Positions 1 to 7,150 of a stretch of 33,268 bases of DNA are shown piece after piece (within the stretch, counting starts at the first letter, position 1; each line of letters opens with the position of its first letter). Under the pieces are notes generated by a model. It worked only from the letters and a program-made list of their open reading frames with translations, ran no database searches and had not been told where the DNA came from. This DNA is from Sulfuritalea sp. (GTDB lineage: Bacteria > Pseudomonadota > Gammaproteobacteria > Burkholderiales > Rhodocyclaceae), in contig JALNZB010000037.1 in assembly GCA_023229545.1 (NCBI GenBank), positions 1-33,268 on the forward strand, written 5' to 3'. Position numbers and translations under genes: made by a program.

Positions 1-1197
1 CTTTGCCGTTTCATCTATTACACCTGGAGACGCGGGAAACCCGACAAACGAATAGGCGGTGATGGTCTTGAGAGAGCTGGGAGCCACAGCCACGGTTACG
101 GTATAGGTCGCCGTTGTGCCGTCGGCCGCGGTTACAAGGTACGCCACCGGGCTGGTGAAGTTATTTGCCGTTGCGGTGCTCGTCTGAACTGCCGCTCCCA
201 CCTTTGCGCTGGCTCCTGTGGTCGTGAATGTCGCAACCAGGGCCGTCAGGTCCGTTCCGAACGGCATGGTCACCACCACCGTCTTCGCCGCTTCACTTAT
301 CGTTCCTGCAACCGCAGGAAACCCGGCGATCGAATAGGCGGTAAGCGCCTTTGCGGAGCTCGGAGCCACAGCCACGGTTACGGTATAGGTCGCCGTTGTG
401 CCGTCGGCCGCAGTTACCGTGAAGGCCACCGGATTGGTGAAGTCATTCGCCGTGACGCCGCTCGTCTGAACCGTCGTTCCCACCTTTACGCTTGCCCCGG
501 TGGTCGCGAAGGTCGCAGCCAGAGCCTTTACGTCCGTTCCGAACGGCACAGTCACCACTACGGTCTTTGCTGCTTCATCTATAGTTCCTGCAGCCCCCGG
601 AATCCCGGCAAACGAAAATGCGGTACTGGCCTTGGCAGAGGCCGCAGCCACCGTTACAGCTACGGTATAGGTCGCCGTCACGCCGTTTGCGTCGGTTACC
701 GTGAATGCCACGGGATTGGTGAAGTCATTCGCCGTGACGCCGCTCGTCTGAACCGTCGTTCCCACCTTTACGCTTGCCCCGGTGATCGCGAATTTCGAAA
801 TCAGGGCCGTTACGTTGGTCCCGCTCGGCACGGTCACCGCTATGGTCTTTGCCGTTTCGTCTATAACTGCCGCAGCCCCGGGAAGACCGGCAAACGAAAG
901 TGCGGTAATAGCCTTGGCAGTAGCCGAGGCCACCGTTACAGCTACGATATAGGTCGCCGTGTCGCTGTTTGCGTCGGTTACCGTGAATGCCACAGGATTG
1001 GTGAAGTCATTCGCTGTTACACCACTCGTCTGAACCGTCGTTCCCACCTTTACGGTTGCCCCGGTGATTGCGAATTTCGAAACCAGGGCCGTTACGTTGG
1101 TCCCGCTCGGCACGGTCACCGCTATGGTCTTTGCCGTTTCATCTATAACTGCTGCAGCCCCGGGAAACCCGGCAAACGAAAGTGCGGTAACAGCCTT
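1..1197 (-). repeat. 282-bp in-frame tandem repeat, four full units and one partial
   Basis: The Lys codon of the unit start (KA-TALSF) lies at 1197, 915, 633, 351 and 69, exactly 282 nt (94 codons) apart. Another anchor, ACGGTATAGG or its one-base variant, lies at 98, 380, 662 and 944 with the same spacing. The units are highly similar at DNA level and the array runs out of the window. Each unit encodes one Ig-like/DUF5018-like domain. Confidence 0.95.
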
Positions 1198-1950
1198 GGC
1201 AGTAACTGGAGCGCCGAAGGTACTGGCGGCGGCTAGAGAAGTGCTGCTAATCACCGCCGAAGACGTGGTGCTGACCTCGCCGGTTGCCGCGTTCACTGCC
1301 AGGAGCGGTGCTCCGTTGAACATGGTCGAAACAGTAGTTCCGACGGCGGTGAATCCGATCTTATCCAGCACTAGGTCGAATCCGGCGTGGTTCGCGGTAA
1401 AGTCCCCCTCGAGAAAATCAAAGGACGTCGGGATTCCCGCCGCTGCGCCCAGGTTTGCGATTACGCTGGCAGTGATCGTTGCCTTGTGCGTTGCCACTGC
1501 CGCTGTAGTGATCTTGCTTGAGATCGAACTCGGCGATTGGAAGAGCCCGGTGTCCGGATCGCCGCCAGCAAGCAGGAACGCAAGCATATGCGTGAGCTGG
1601 TTGACGTTGGCGCGCGTCTGACTCGAGGAAGCAATGACCGAGAATAGCGGTCCGCCGATGGCGCCGGTCGCGCCGGAAACCTTAATCACGCAGGGCGCAC
1701 TGCCCGGCGCACTCAGCGTAAAGCTGCCGTCCGTGCCGGTGGTTACTGCCGTTCCAGGGGTGCTGCCGGCGCATACCATCTGAGCCGTTCCGCCGACGAT
1801 CGGCGCGCCCGACGCTGCGATACCCGACACGGTCGTCGCCGCAGGCACGTCATCTCCGCCTCCGCATCCCGCCACCAATGCGGCCAACCACAATGCCATG
1901 AACCACGTAAGGAATCTGGTATAGCTCTTGAATTCGCTCATTCTGTTCAT
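1..1950 (-). CDS. Repeat-containing outer-membrane/surface lipoprotein, 3' end outside window
   Basis: The frame is open from ATG 1950 to the window edge (650 codons, no stop), so the C-terminus is missing. A GAGG 8 nt before ATG 1950 supports this start; the next ATG upstream (1955) hits a stop after one codon. Residues 13-28 are hydrophobic and end in the lipobox LVAGC (Cys29), followed by GGGDD, so this is a lipoprotein. Residues about 40-130 resemble the carboxypeptidase-regulatory-like fold (SGAPIVGGT, TDGSFTLSAPG) seen at the start of many betaproteobacterial surface lipoproteins. From about residue 250 the protein consists of 94-residue units (ALSFAGFPG, TVPSGTNVTALV, VKVGTTVQTSGVTANDFTNP, VTDANS-TATY) that resemble DUF5018/Ig-like domains of Geobacter-type surface proteins. 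A role in adhesion or surface structure is inference. Ligand and partners are unknown. Confidence 0.85.
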   Translation of the reverse strand, partial: MNRMSEFKSYTRFLTWFMALWLAALVAGCGGGDDVPAATTVSGIAASGAPIVGGTAQMVCAGSTPGTAVTTGTDGSFTLSAPGSAPCVIKVSGATGAIGGPLFSVIASSSQTRANVNQLTHMLAFLLAGGDPDTGLFQSPSSISSKITTAAVATHKATITASVIANLGAAAGIPTSFDFLEGDFTANHAGFDLVLDKIGFTAVGTTVSTMFNGAPLLAVNAATGEVSTTSSAVISSTSLAAASTFGAPVTAKAVTALSFAGFPGAAAVIDETAKTIAVTVPSGTNVTALVSKFAITGATVKVGTTVQTSGVTANDFTNPVAFTVTDANSDTATYIVAVTVASATAKAITALSFAGLPGAAAVIDETAKTIAVTVPSGTNVTALISKFAITGASVKVGTTVQTSGVTANDFTNPVAFTVTDANGVTATYTVAVTVAAASAKASTAFSFAGIPGAAGTIDEAAKTVVVTVPFGTDVKALAATFATTGASVKVGTTVQTSGVTANDFTNPVAFTVTAADGTTATYTVTVAVAPSSAKALTAYSIAGFPAVAGTISEAAKTVVVTMPFGTDLTALVATFTTTGASAKVGAAVQTSTATANNFTSPVAYLVTAADGTTATYTVTVAVAPSSLKTITAYSFVGFPASPGVIDETAK

Positions 1951-2118
1951 TTCATTAGCCTCGCTATCTGGTGCAGAAAATCATCGATTGACCGAATCGC
2001 GGTCGCGCGGAACATTACGACTGCCAGTATTGCCCTGCGGCACGGGGGACTCTGTGCGCTGGCGCACATAGGCTTGGCGCGCGCATACGCACGGCAGAAC
2101 ACGACAAACGCCGCTGGA

Positions 2119-2502
2119 TCAGTGCGACTTGCCGCTTGCGCGAAAGCGAAAACCGGATCCGTTCCGCTTGGCCTTGTACATCGCTGCGTCTGCGGCCACG
2201 ACCAATCTGTCCGGACTTTCGGCGTCGTCTGGAAATACCGCGATACCGACGCTGCAACCCATGCTGACCTGGCGCGTGCTTCCGTCTGCGGACAGTTGAA
2301 ACGGCTCAGCCAGAGCATCGATAATCTTGGTCGCGACCTCGGTCGCATCTTCGCGGCTGGTAATCTGCAGCAAGATCACGGTAAATCCGTCGCCGCCGAT
2401 GCGCGCCACAGTGTCGGATTCCCGCAACAACCGCCGGACTCTGCCGGTCGCGATTCTCAGCACTTGGTCACCGCATTGCCCAAGAGTCGGTGCTGGCGGC
2501 AC
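2119..2502 (-). pseudogene. Remnant of a GGDEF-domain (diguanylate cyclase-like) protein
   Basis: The reading frame starts abruptly in the middle of a GGDEF domain. It keeps a product-inhibition-like RESD motif, then GGDGF in place of GGDEF, then the normal end of the domain (VGIAVFPDDAES, AAMYKAKRNG) and a stop. The whole N-terminal half, including the metal-binding Asp of the first strand and the usual NDTLGH segment, is missing. The only possible starts are GTG codons in non-homologous sequence, and an in-frame stop lies at 2560-2562. The break coincides with a copy of the dispersed short repeat (2481-2506): the residues just before LGQCGDQVL are encoded by that repeat. The Glu-to-Gly change in the signature and the missing half argue against cyclase activity. 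Pseudogene is my preferred reading; a short expressed c-di-GMP-binding fragment is possible. Confidence 0.75.
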
Positions 2503-2506
2503 GACG
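2481..2506. repeat. Dispersed short GC-rich repeat, copy at the GGDEF break
   Basis: On the minus strand this reads CGTGCCGCCAGC-A-CCGACTCTTG. It differs by one base from the core of the copies at 12168-12195 and 17924-17951. It sits exactly where homology to GGDEF proteins stops. Confidence 0.65.
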
Positions 2507-2694
2507 AATCGGGTATTCGTGCCATTGGGGTCGGGTTCAAATTGATTTTCGTCGCGGACTCACGTGATCGACGATCTTCATTCCCCTCTGTCCCGCCGAA
2601 CGAGGAAGGTTCGCCGGAAGGTATCCGGTCGCGTTGTCCGACGCCGTCCGCGTAGCGGGCGGCTAGTTTAGCGACCGACCCGGCGTGTTTCTTT

Positions 2695-2728
2695 ACCTAT
2701 TTTCTTGCACACGAGCAAGAAAATAGGT
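2695..2728. repeat. Perfect inverted repeat / hairpin downstream of hemJ
   Basis: ACCTATTTTCTTGC and its exact reverse complement flank a 6-nt loop (ACACGA). No T-run follows on either strand, so a classical intrinsic terminator is not supported. It could be an mRNA-stabilising 3' hairpin for the hemJ transcript or a protein-binding site. Confidence 0.6.
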
Positions 2729-2780
2729 TGCCTGCAGGGGCGAACTCCCGGCGCGACCGTGGAAGCAAAGCGACCAAACC

Positions 2781-2806
2781 AATAGTCGGCGCTGATGACA
2801 CGGCGC
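2781..2806. repeat. Dispersed short repeat, degenerate copy
   Basis: On the minus strand GCGCCGTG-TCATCAGC-GCCGACTATTGG aligns to the family core with two to three changes. It is intergenic, about 50 nt past the hemJ stop. Confidence 0.5.
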
Positions 2807-2857
2807 TGCTTGGCACGAGCAGCGCAAGCATGGCGTGGCTTGTCGTAGCGACCGCCC

Positions 2858-3274
2858 CTAAAACGGCTTCACCACCGCAAGTATGCAGATGGCAATCAGC
2901 GCCAGCACCGGCGCTTCGTTGAAAAACCGGAACCAAACGTGGTTCCGGGTCGACTCGCCACGGGCGAACTCGCCGAGCAACTTGCCGCACCAGAAGTGAT
3001 AGGCGATCAGGCCGACCACCAGCCCGGTCTTGACATGCAGCCAGCCGCCCGTGAAGCCGTAGCCGAACCATAGCCACAGACCCAGTCCTATCGCCAGCGC
3101 CGCGATGGGCGTGACGAAGCGGTAGAGTTTCCTCGCCATCAACAGCAGACGTTCCCGTTCGGCGGGACTATCGGCAGGCACCATGGCGAGATTGACAAAA
3201 ATTCGCGGCAGGTAGAAAAGGCCGGCGAACCAGCTCACGACAAAGACGATGTGGAAGGACTTTACCCAGAGCAT
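2858..3274 (-). CDS. hemJ: Protoporphyrinogen IX oxidase HemJ (CopD-like membrane protein)
   Basis: The 138-residue protein has four hydrophobic segments and matches HemJ in length and motifs. The N-terminal KSFHIVFVVSWFAGLFYLPR contains His8, and the third segment carries HVKTGL with Lys82, the pair known to be essential in characterised HemJ proteins. The C-terminus (RFFNEAPVLALIAICIL-VVKPF) is also typical. HemJ converts protoporphyrinogen IX to protoporphyrin IX in the inner membrane, the penultimate step of haem synthesis in bacteria without HemG or HemY. The ATG at 3274 overlaps the end of the SDR gene by 13 nt, so the two genes are co-transcribed and probably translationally coupled. 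Haem demand fits the many cytochromes in the window. Confidence 0.92.
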   Translation of the reverse strand: MLWVKSFHIVFVVSWFAGLFYLPRIFVNLAMVPADSPAERERLLLMARKLYRFVTPIAALAIGLGLWLWFGYGFTGGWLHVKTGLVVGLIAYHFWCGKLLGEFARGESTRNHVWFRFFNEAPVLALIAICILAVVKPF

Positions 3275-4152
3275 GTCGCATTCTCCGCAACTGCCGCCGA
3301 TATTCCCTCGGCTGTGGACGGGTAGCGCAGGCGCAGGCGCAGTTCCTGTTTCATTCGGGTGTTATCCATGCGGCGCGATTCCTTCATGAATGACCACTGC
3401 GTCGGCGGTACCGCGCAGCGGACTTCCTCGCGCGGCAGACGCGCTGCTCGCGGCAGCGCGAAGGCGTCGGCCAGCGCATCAAACCATTCGCCCATCGCCA
3501 GGGACGAGTCGTCCTTGATGTTGTAAACCCGGTTTGCCCGGCCTCGCGTCAGTGCCGCGATGCAGGCACGAGCAAGATCGTCGGCGTGGATGTGGTTGGT
3601 GTGGCTGTCCTCGGCGTGAAGCATCAACGGCAGGAGCTTGCGCAGGCGTTCCAGCGGCAGCCGGTCGGCGGCATAGATACCGGGGGCGCGCAGGATGCTG
3701 ACACGACATTGGCATCCCCGTTGCCGACCAAATCGACGCAAGCGCTGTTCCGCGTCCACTCGCCGCACCGCGCGCGCCGACTTTGCCGCAGGCGCCCGCG
3801 TCTCGTTTACCCAGGCGCCACCGCAGTCGCCATAGACGCCGCTGGTGCTGATGTAGACAAGCTGCCGTGGTAGACTTTTCCCGCGTCGCAGAATGGCAAT
3901 CAGGTTCTGCGTGCGTGTGTCCTCGGTGCCTTGCGGCGGCGGCGGCGCGCTGTGGATCACCGCGTCGGCAATGCCGGCCAGTCGTGTCAGGGTGTCGGGC
4001 CGGTCAAGATCGCCTTCGATCTGTGCCACGCCCAGCGCCGCCAATTGCGGATCGCGTTGGCGTACCAGCGCCACCACGCGCCAGTGCCGCATGAGCTGCG
4101 GCAGCGCGCGGCGCATCACGTCACCGCAACCAATGATCAGCAATCTACGCAT
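3262..4152 (-). CDS. NAD(P)-binding SDR / epimerase-dehydratase family protein (YeeZ-like)
   Basis: I start the gene at ATG 4152 because the dinucleotide-binding motif begins at once (RLLIIGCGDVMRRAL). An upstream start at 4197 would overlap the divergent gene at 4167. The 296-residue product is an extended short-chain dehydrogenase: beta-strand plus Gly-rich motif at residues 2-12, GDLDRPD, the active-site-like region YISTSGVYGD, NETRAP, a conserved-looking ILRAPGIY and HIHADDLARA. The YxxxK catalytic pattern is not clearly kept (SGVYGDCGG), as in other YeeZ-like proteins, so its chemistry is uncertain. It sits immediately upstream of hemJ and only 14 nt from the divergent reductase gene, which suggests a shared promoter region. 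Substrate unknown. Confidence 0.85.
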   Translation of the reverse strand: MRRLLIIGCGDVMRRALPQLMRHWRVVALVRQRDPQLAALGVAQIEGDLDRPDTLTRLAGIADAVIHSAPPPPQGTEDTRTQNLIAILRRGKSLPRQLVYISTSGVYGDCGGAWVNETRAPAAKSARAVRRVDAEQRLRRFGRQRGCQCRVSILRAPGIYAADRLPLERLRKLLPLMLHAEDSHTNHIHADDLARACIAALTRGRANRVYNIKDDSSLAMGEWFDALADAFALPRAARLPREEVRCAVPPTQWSFMKESRRMDNTRMKQELRLRLRYPSTAEGISAAVAENATCSG

Positions 4153-4166
4153 CGGACGATTATCGC

Positions 4167-5201
4167 ATGGCCTCAGTTGCCCCCTCAGTTGCCTCATTTC
4201 GCATCACCCTTCAGCCCAGCGGACACAGCTTCACCAGCGACGGCAGCGACTCGATTTTGCAGGCCGCCCTCGATGCCGGCCTTGCGCCGCCCTACGGCTG
4301 TCGCAATGGCACGTGCGGCTCCTGCAAGGGCCGCGTGATCGAAGGTGTGGTGGATCACGGTTCGGCGCAGGATCAGGCGCTATCGATGGAAGACCGCGCC
4401 AACGGTCTGGCATTGTTCTGTTGCGCAAAACCACTCTCCGACCTGGTGCTCGAATGTCGCGAGGTAGGATCGACCGGAGACATCCCGGTCAAGATCATGC
4501 CCTGCCGGGTGGAGAAGATCGAGCGCGTGGCGGACGATGTGATTGTGCTCAGCCTCAAATTGCCGGCCAACGAGCGGCTGCAATTTCTCTCCGGACAGTA
4601 CATCGAGTTTCTTCTGAAGGACGGCAAGCGCCGCGCCTTTTCCATCGCCAACGCGCCGCACGACGACGGCCTCCTGCAACTGCATGTCCGCCTGATCGCC
4701 GGCGGCGAATTCACCGGCCATGTTTTCGATGGCATGAAAGAGAAGGACATTCTGCGTTTTCAGGGCCCCTACGGCAGCTTCTTCCTGCGCGAGGAGTCGG
4801 CGAAACCGATGATCCTGCTCGCCGGCGGCACCGGTTTCGCGCCGATCAAGGCGCTGGTCGAGCATGCCATTCACAATCGCATCGCGCGGTCGATGGAAAT
4901 CTACTGGGGGGCGCGCAATCGCGCCGGTCTTTACCTGCCCGAACTGCCCACCGGCTGGGCCGCCGCACACGGTCATGTCCGCTACGTGCCGGTGCTGTCC
5001 GACGCCACGGCGCAGGACGCATGGTCCGGACGCATCGGCCTGGTCCATCGCGCCGTGCTGGAAGACCACGCCGACCTCTCCGCTTATCAGGTCTACGCCT
5101 GCGGTGCGCCGGCCATGATCGATGCCGCGCGCGGCGAATTTGTGGCACGCGGTTTGCCGCCGGAAGAAATCTTCGCCGACGCTTTTACTTTTGCCATATA
5201 G
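4167..5201 (+). CDS. 2Fe-2S ferredoxin-FAD-NAD(P)H reductase (CDP-6-deoxyglucoseen-reductase-like)
   Basis: The 344-residue protein has three parts. Residues 10-95 are a plant-type ferredoxin with cluster ligands Cys45, Cys50 and Cys53 (CRNGTCGSC) and a fourth at Cys85 or Cys86. Residues about 105-205 are an FAD-binding barrel with RAFSIANAP. Residues about 210-340 are an NAD-binding domain with LLAGGTGFAPIKAL and YACGAPAMI near the end. This arrangement is that of CDP-6-deoxy-delta-3,4-glucoseen reductases and phenol/methane-monooxygenase reductases. Because no deoxysugar genes or oxygenase subunits are nearby, the true electron acceptor cannot be named. Database labels as the glucoseen reductase should be treated as family names. 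It is divergent from the SDR/hemJ operon with 14 nt between start codons. Confidence 0.88.
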   Translation: MASVAPSVASFRITLQPSGHSFTSDGSDSILQAALDAGLAPPYGCRNGTCGSCKGRVIEGVVDHGSAQDQALSMEDRANGLALFCCAKPLSDLVLECREVGSTGDIPVKIMPCRVEKIERVADDVIVLSLKLPANERLQFLSGQYIEFLLKDGKRRAFSIANAPHDDGLLQLHVRLIAGGEFTGHVFDGMKEKDILRFQGPYGSFFLREESAKPMILLAGGTGFAPIKALVEHAIHNRIARSMEIYWGARNRAGLYLPELPTGWAAAHGHVRYVPVLSDATAQDAWSGRIGLVHRAVLEDHADLSAYQVYACGAPAMIDAARGEFVARGLPPEEIFADAFTFAI

Positions 5202-5259
5202 CGTCAGGGGCCGCGGCTATAATCCGCCAGTTGTTTTCACCGGAAATTGCCGTCTCGTT

Positions 5260-5652
5260 GTGTCGAACAAGAAAACCAAGGAACACCGGTCTCATCAGCG
5301 CTACCCCATGCATTGGGATGTCGTCGTAGCCTTCGATGAAGGGGTTGCACGCCCGGCGTTCAAGGGACGTACGAACGACATATCGATCGCCGGCGCGTCG
5401 ATTTTGACCGACACCAACATTTACGCCACCAATCTGGTGACCTTGCTGCTGGCGATTCCGCCGATGAATTCCGGTCAGGGCAAGACCATCGTCGAAATAC
5501 GCGGCCGCATGCGCTACACGGTGCATTCCTCCGAACACTGCCGGTTTCGCATCGGGTTTCACTTCGAAAGCTTCAAGGGCGACGGGCGCGCAGTGCTCGA
5601 AACCAGCCTCGCCAGGCGAGCCATGGGCCGTAGCGTGCAAACCGAAAGTTGA
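5260..5652 (+). CDS. PilZ-domain protein (probable c-di-GMP receptor)
   Basis: The reading frame opens inside the upstream gene, but the likely start is GTG 5260 (MSNKKTKEHRSHQRYP). The PilZ hallmarks follow directly: RSHQR, the RxxxR c-di-GMP-binding motif, at about residues 10-14, and NDISIAGASI, the (D/N)xSxxG motif, about 35 residues later. The remainder (TLLLAIPP, IRGRMRYTV, CRFRIGFHFE) is the usual beta-barrel. The product is about 130 residues, a stand-alone PilZ domain without effector domain. It probably binds c-di-GMP and acts through a partner. A GGDEF protein at 13264-15309 and a GGDEF remnant at 2119-2502 are in the same window but not in the same operon. Start codon is uncertain (weak ribosome-binding site). 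A copy of the dispersed repeat begins right after the stop. Confidence 0.85.
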   Translation: MSNKKTKEHRSHQRYPMHWDVVVAFDEGVARPAFKGRTNDISIAGASILTDTNIYATNLVTLLLAIPPMNSGQGKTIVEIRGRMRYTVHSSEHCRFRIGFHFESFKGDGRAVLETSLARRAMGRSVQTES

Positions 5653-5680
5653 CCGCCGTCTCGCCGGCGCCGACTGTTGC
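5653..5680. repeat. Dispersed short repeat between PilZ gene and livF
   Basis: On the plus strand CCGCCGTCTCGCCGGC-GCCGACTGTTGC. It begins on the base after the PilZ stop and ends 5 nt before the convergent livF stop, filling the whole gap. It has one or two changes from the consensus. Confidence 0.7.
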
Positions 5681-5685
5681 GGGGA

Positions 5686-6399
5686 TTATTCGCCGAGGTA
5701 GGCCGTGCGCACGCGCGAATCGGCAAGCAGCGCAACCGAACTGTCCGCCAGCGTGATCAGGCCGCTTTCCATGACATAGCCGCGCGAACAGACCTCCAGA
5801 GCCAGGCGCGCGTTCTGTTCCACCAGCAGTATCGTCACGCCCTCCGCCGCGATCTTCTGCACCACCTCGAACACCTTCTGCACCATCAGCGGCGCCAGGC
5901 CCATCGACGGCTCGTCGAGCAAGAGAAGTTTGGGGCGCCCCATCAGGGCGCGACCGATGGCCAGCATCTGCTGCTCGCCGCCAGACAGCGTGCCCGCGAC
6001 TTGCGAACTGCGTTCCTTGAGGCGTGGCAGCAAGTCGTAAATCCGTGCCAGATCGACGGCGATGCCATTCGCATCATTGCGATGATAGGCGCCCATCAAC
6101 AGGTTCTCGGCGACGGTAAGTCGGGCGAACACGCCCCGGCCTTCGGGCACCAGCGCCAGTCCCTTGCCGATCAACTCGTGGCTCGGCAGGGTTTCGATAC
6201 GCCGATTGCCGTAATGAATTTCGCCGCGCGAAGGAATCATGCGCGCCAGCGCCTTGAGCGTGGATGTCTTGCCGGCGCCGTTGGCGCCGATCAGGCAGAC
6301 CATCTCGCCTTGTTCAACGGCAAAGGAAATGCCTTTTACCGCAGCAATGCCGCCGTAATGCACCTGGAGGTTCAGCGCTTCAAGCAGTGCTTGCGCCAA
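5686..6399 (-). CDS. livF: Branched-chain amino-acid-type ABC transporter ATP-binding protein LivF
   Basis: The 237-residue ATPase has Walker A GANGAGKTS, signature LSGGEQQ and Walker B LLLLDEPSMGLAP, plus the LivF-typical LALVPEGRGVF and the C-terminal TAYLGE. I place the start at TTG 6399 (MAQALLEALNLQVHYGG), preceded by GAGG with 6-nt spacing. The longer frame to 6516 has no LivF-like sequence. The start lies 20 nt inside the end of livG, which signals translational coupling. It energises import of branched-chain amino acids or related small carboxylate/amide substrates at the inner membrane together with LivG, LivH and LivM. It is the last gene of the liv operon. Confidence 0.93.
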   Translation of the reverse strand: MAQALLEALNLQVHYGGIAAVKGISFAVEQGEMVCLIGANGAGKTSTLKALARMIPSRGEIHYGNRRIETLPSHELIGKGLALVPEGRGVFARLTVAENLLMGAYHRNDANGIAVDLARIYDLLPRLKERSSQVAGTLSGGEQQMLAIGRALMGRPKLLLLDEPSMGLAPLMVQKVFEVVQKIAAEGVTILLVEQNARLALEVCSRGYVMESGLITLADSSVALLADSRVRTAYLGE

Positions 6400-7150
6400 G
6401 ATAGGCCTCGATGACTTTTGGGTTGGCGCGCACGGCTTCGGGCGCATCCTCGGCAATCTTTTCGCCGTAGTCGAGTACCGCGACGCGATCGCACAGCCCC
6501 AGCACCAGCTTGACATCGTGCTCGATCAACAACACGGTCAATCCGTCGCTGCGCAGCCCCTCGATCAGGCGGCGCAGCGCCGCAGTCTCGGTGGCATTCA
6601 TGCCGGCGGCGGGTTCATCCAGCGCCAGCAGTTTTGGATCGGTGGCCAGCGCGCGGGCGATTTCCAGCCGTCGCTGATCGCCGTAAGAAAGGTGCCGTGC
6701 AAGATCTCCGGCGCGGTCGGCTATGCCTACGTAATGCAGTAGTTCATCGGCGCGTCGCCGAATTCCGGCTTCCTCGGCGCGCTCCGCGCGGGTGCGCAGG
6801 ATCGCGCTGAAAACCCCGGCATAACTGCGCGGATGGCGACCGACCATGACGTTTTCCAGCGCGGTCATGTTGCCGAAGAGGCGGATGTTCTGGAAGGTGC
6901 GCGCGATACCGGCGGCGGCCACGGCATGCGGGCTGTCCAGCGTCAGTGTCGTTCCGCAAAATATCACTTCGCCGGAGTCGCGTGGGTAGAGTCCGGTGAA
7001 CACATTGAACAGCGTGGTCTTGCCGGCACCATTGGGTCCGATCAGGCCGTAGATTTCGCCGCTCTTGATGGTCAGCGAGACATCCTTCAGCGCCTGCACG
7101 CCGCCGAAGCGCTTGCCGATGTTGCGGGCTTCAAGCAAAACGGGGCTCAT
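6380..7150 (-). CDS. livG: Branched-chain amino-acid-type ABC transporter ATP-binding protein LivG
   Basis: This is an ATPase of 256 residues with Walker A GPNGAGKTT, the LivG-type signature LSYGDQRRLEIARAL, Walker B LLALDEPAAGMN and switch-region LLIEHDVKLVL. GIARTFQNIRLF is characteristic of LivG. The start at ATG 7150 (MSPVLLEARNIGKRFGG) overlaps the livM stop by 4 nt (ATGA), so the extra upstream residues of the open frame are not used. The 3' end overlaps livF by 20 nt. All of this indicates a single coupled transcript. Confidence 0.94.
   Translation of the reverse strand: MSPVLLEARNIGKRFGGVQALKDVSLTIKSGEIYGLIGPNGAGKTTLFNVFTGLYPRDSGEVIFCGTTLTLDSPHAVAAAGIARTFQNIRLFGNMTALENVMVGRHPRSYAGVFSAILRTRAERAEEAGIRRRADELLHYVGIADRAGDLARHLSYGDQRRLEIARALATDPKLLALDEPAAGMNATETAALRRLIEGLRSDGLTVLLIEHDVKLVLGLCDRVAVLDYGEKIAEDAPEAVRANPKVIEAYLGASTA

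Larger units (their letters stand above)
2503..2857. other. Intergenic stretch between the GGDEF remnant and hemJ
   Basis: I see no convincing gene here. The stretch holds a perfect 14-bp inverted repeat (2695-2728) and a degenerate copy of the dispersed repeat (2781-2806). Open frames through it have no recognisable domain. Confidence 0.6.

Noticed and set aside
1..1197. CRISPR array as explanation of the regular repeats
   Set aside because: The 282-bp units are coding and in frame throughout, without spacers. No CRISPR array, tRNA or rRNA was seen elsewhere in the window.
1064..1621. 185-codon plus-strand open frame in the repeat region
   Set aside because: The minus strand carries the lipoprotein with signal and repeats in the same place.
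2697..3077. 126-codon minus-strand frame overlapping hemJ
   Set aside because: Frame-shifted shadow of hemJ that continues through the hairpin and a repeat copy.
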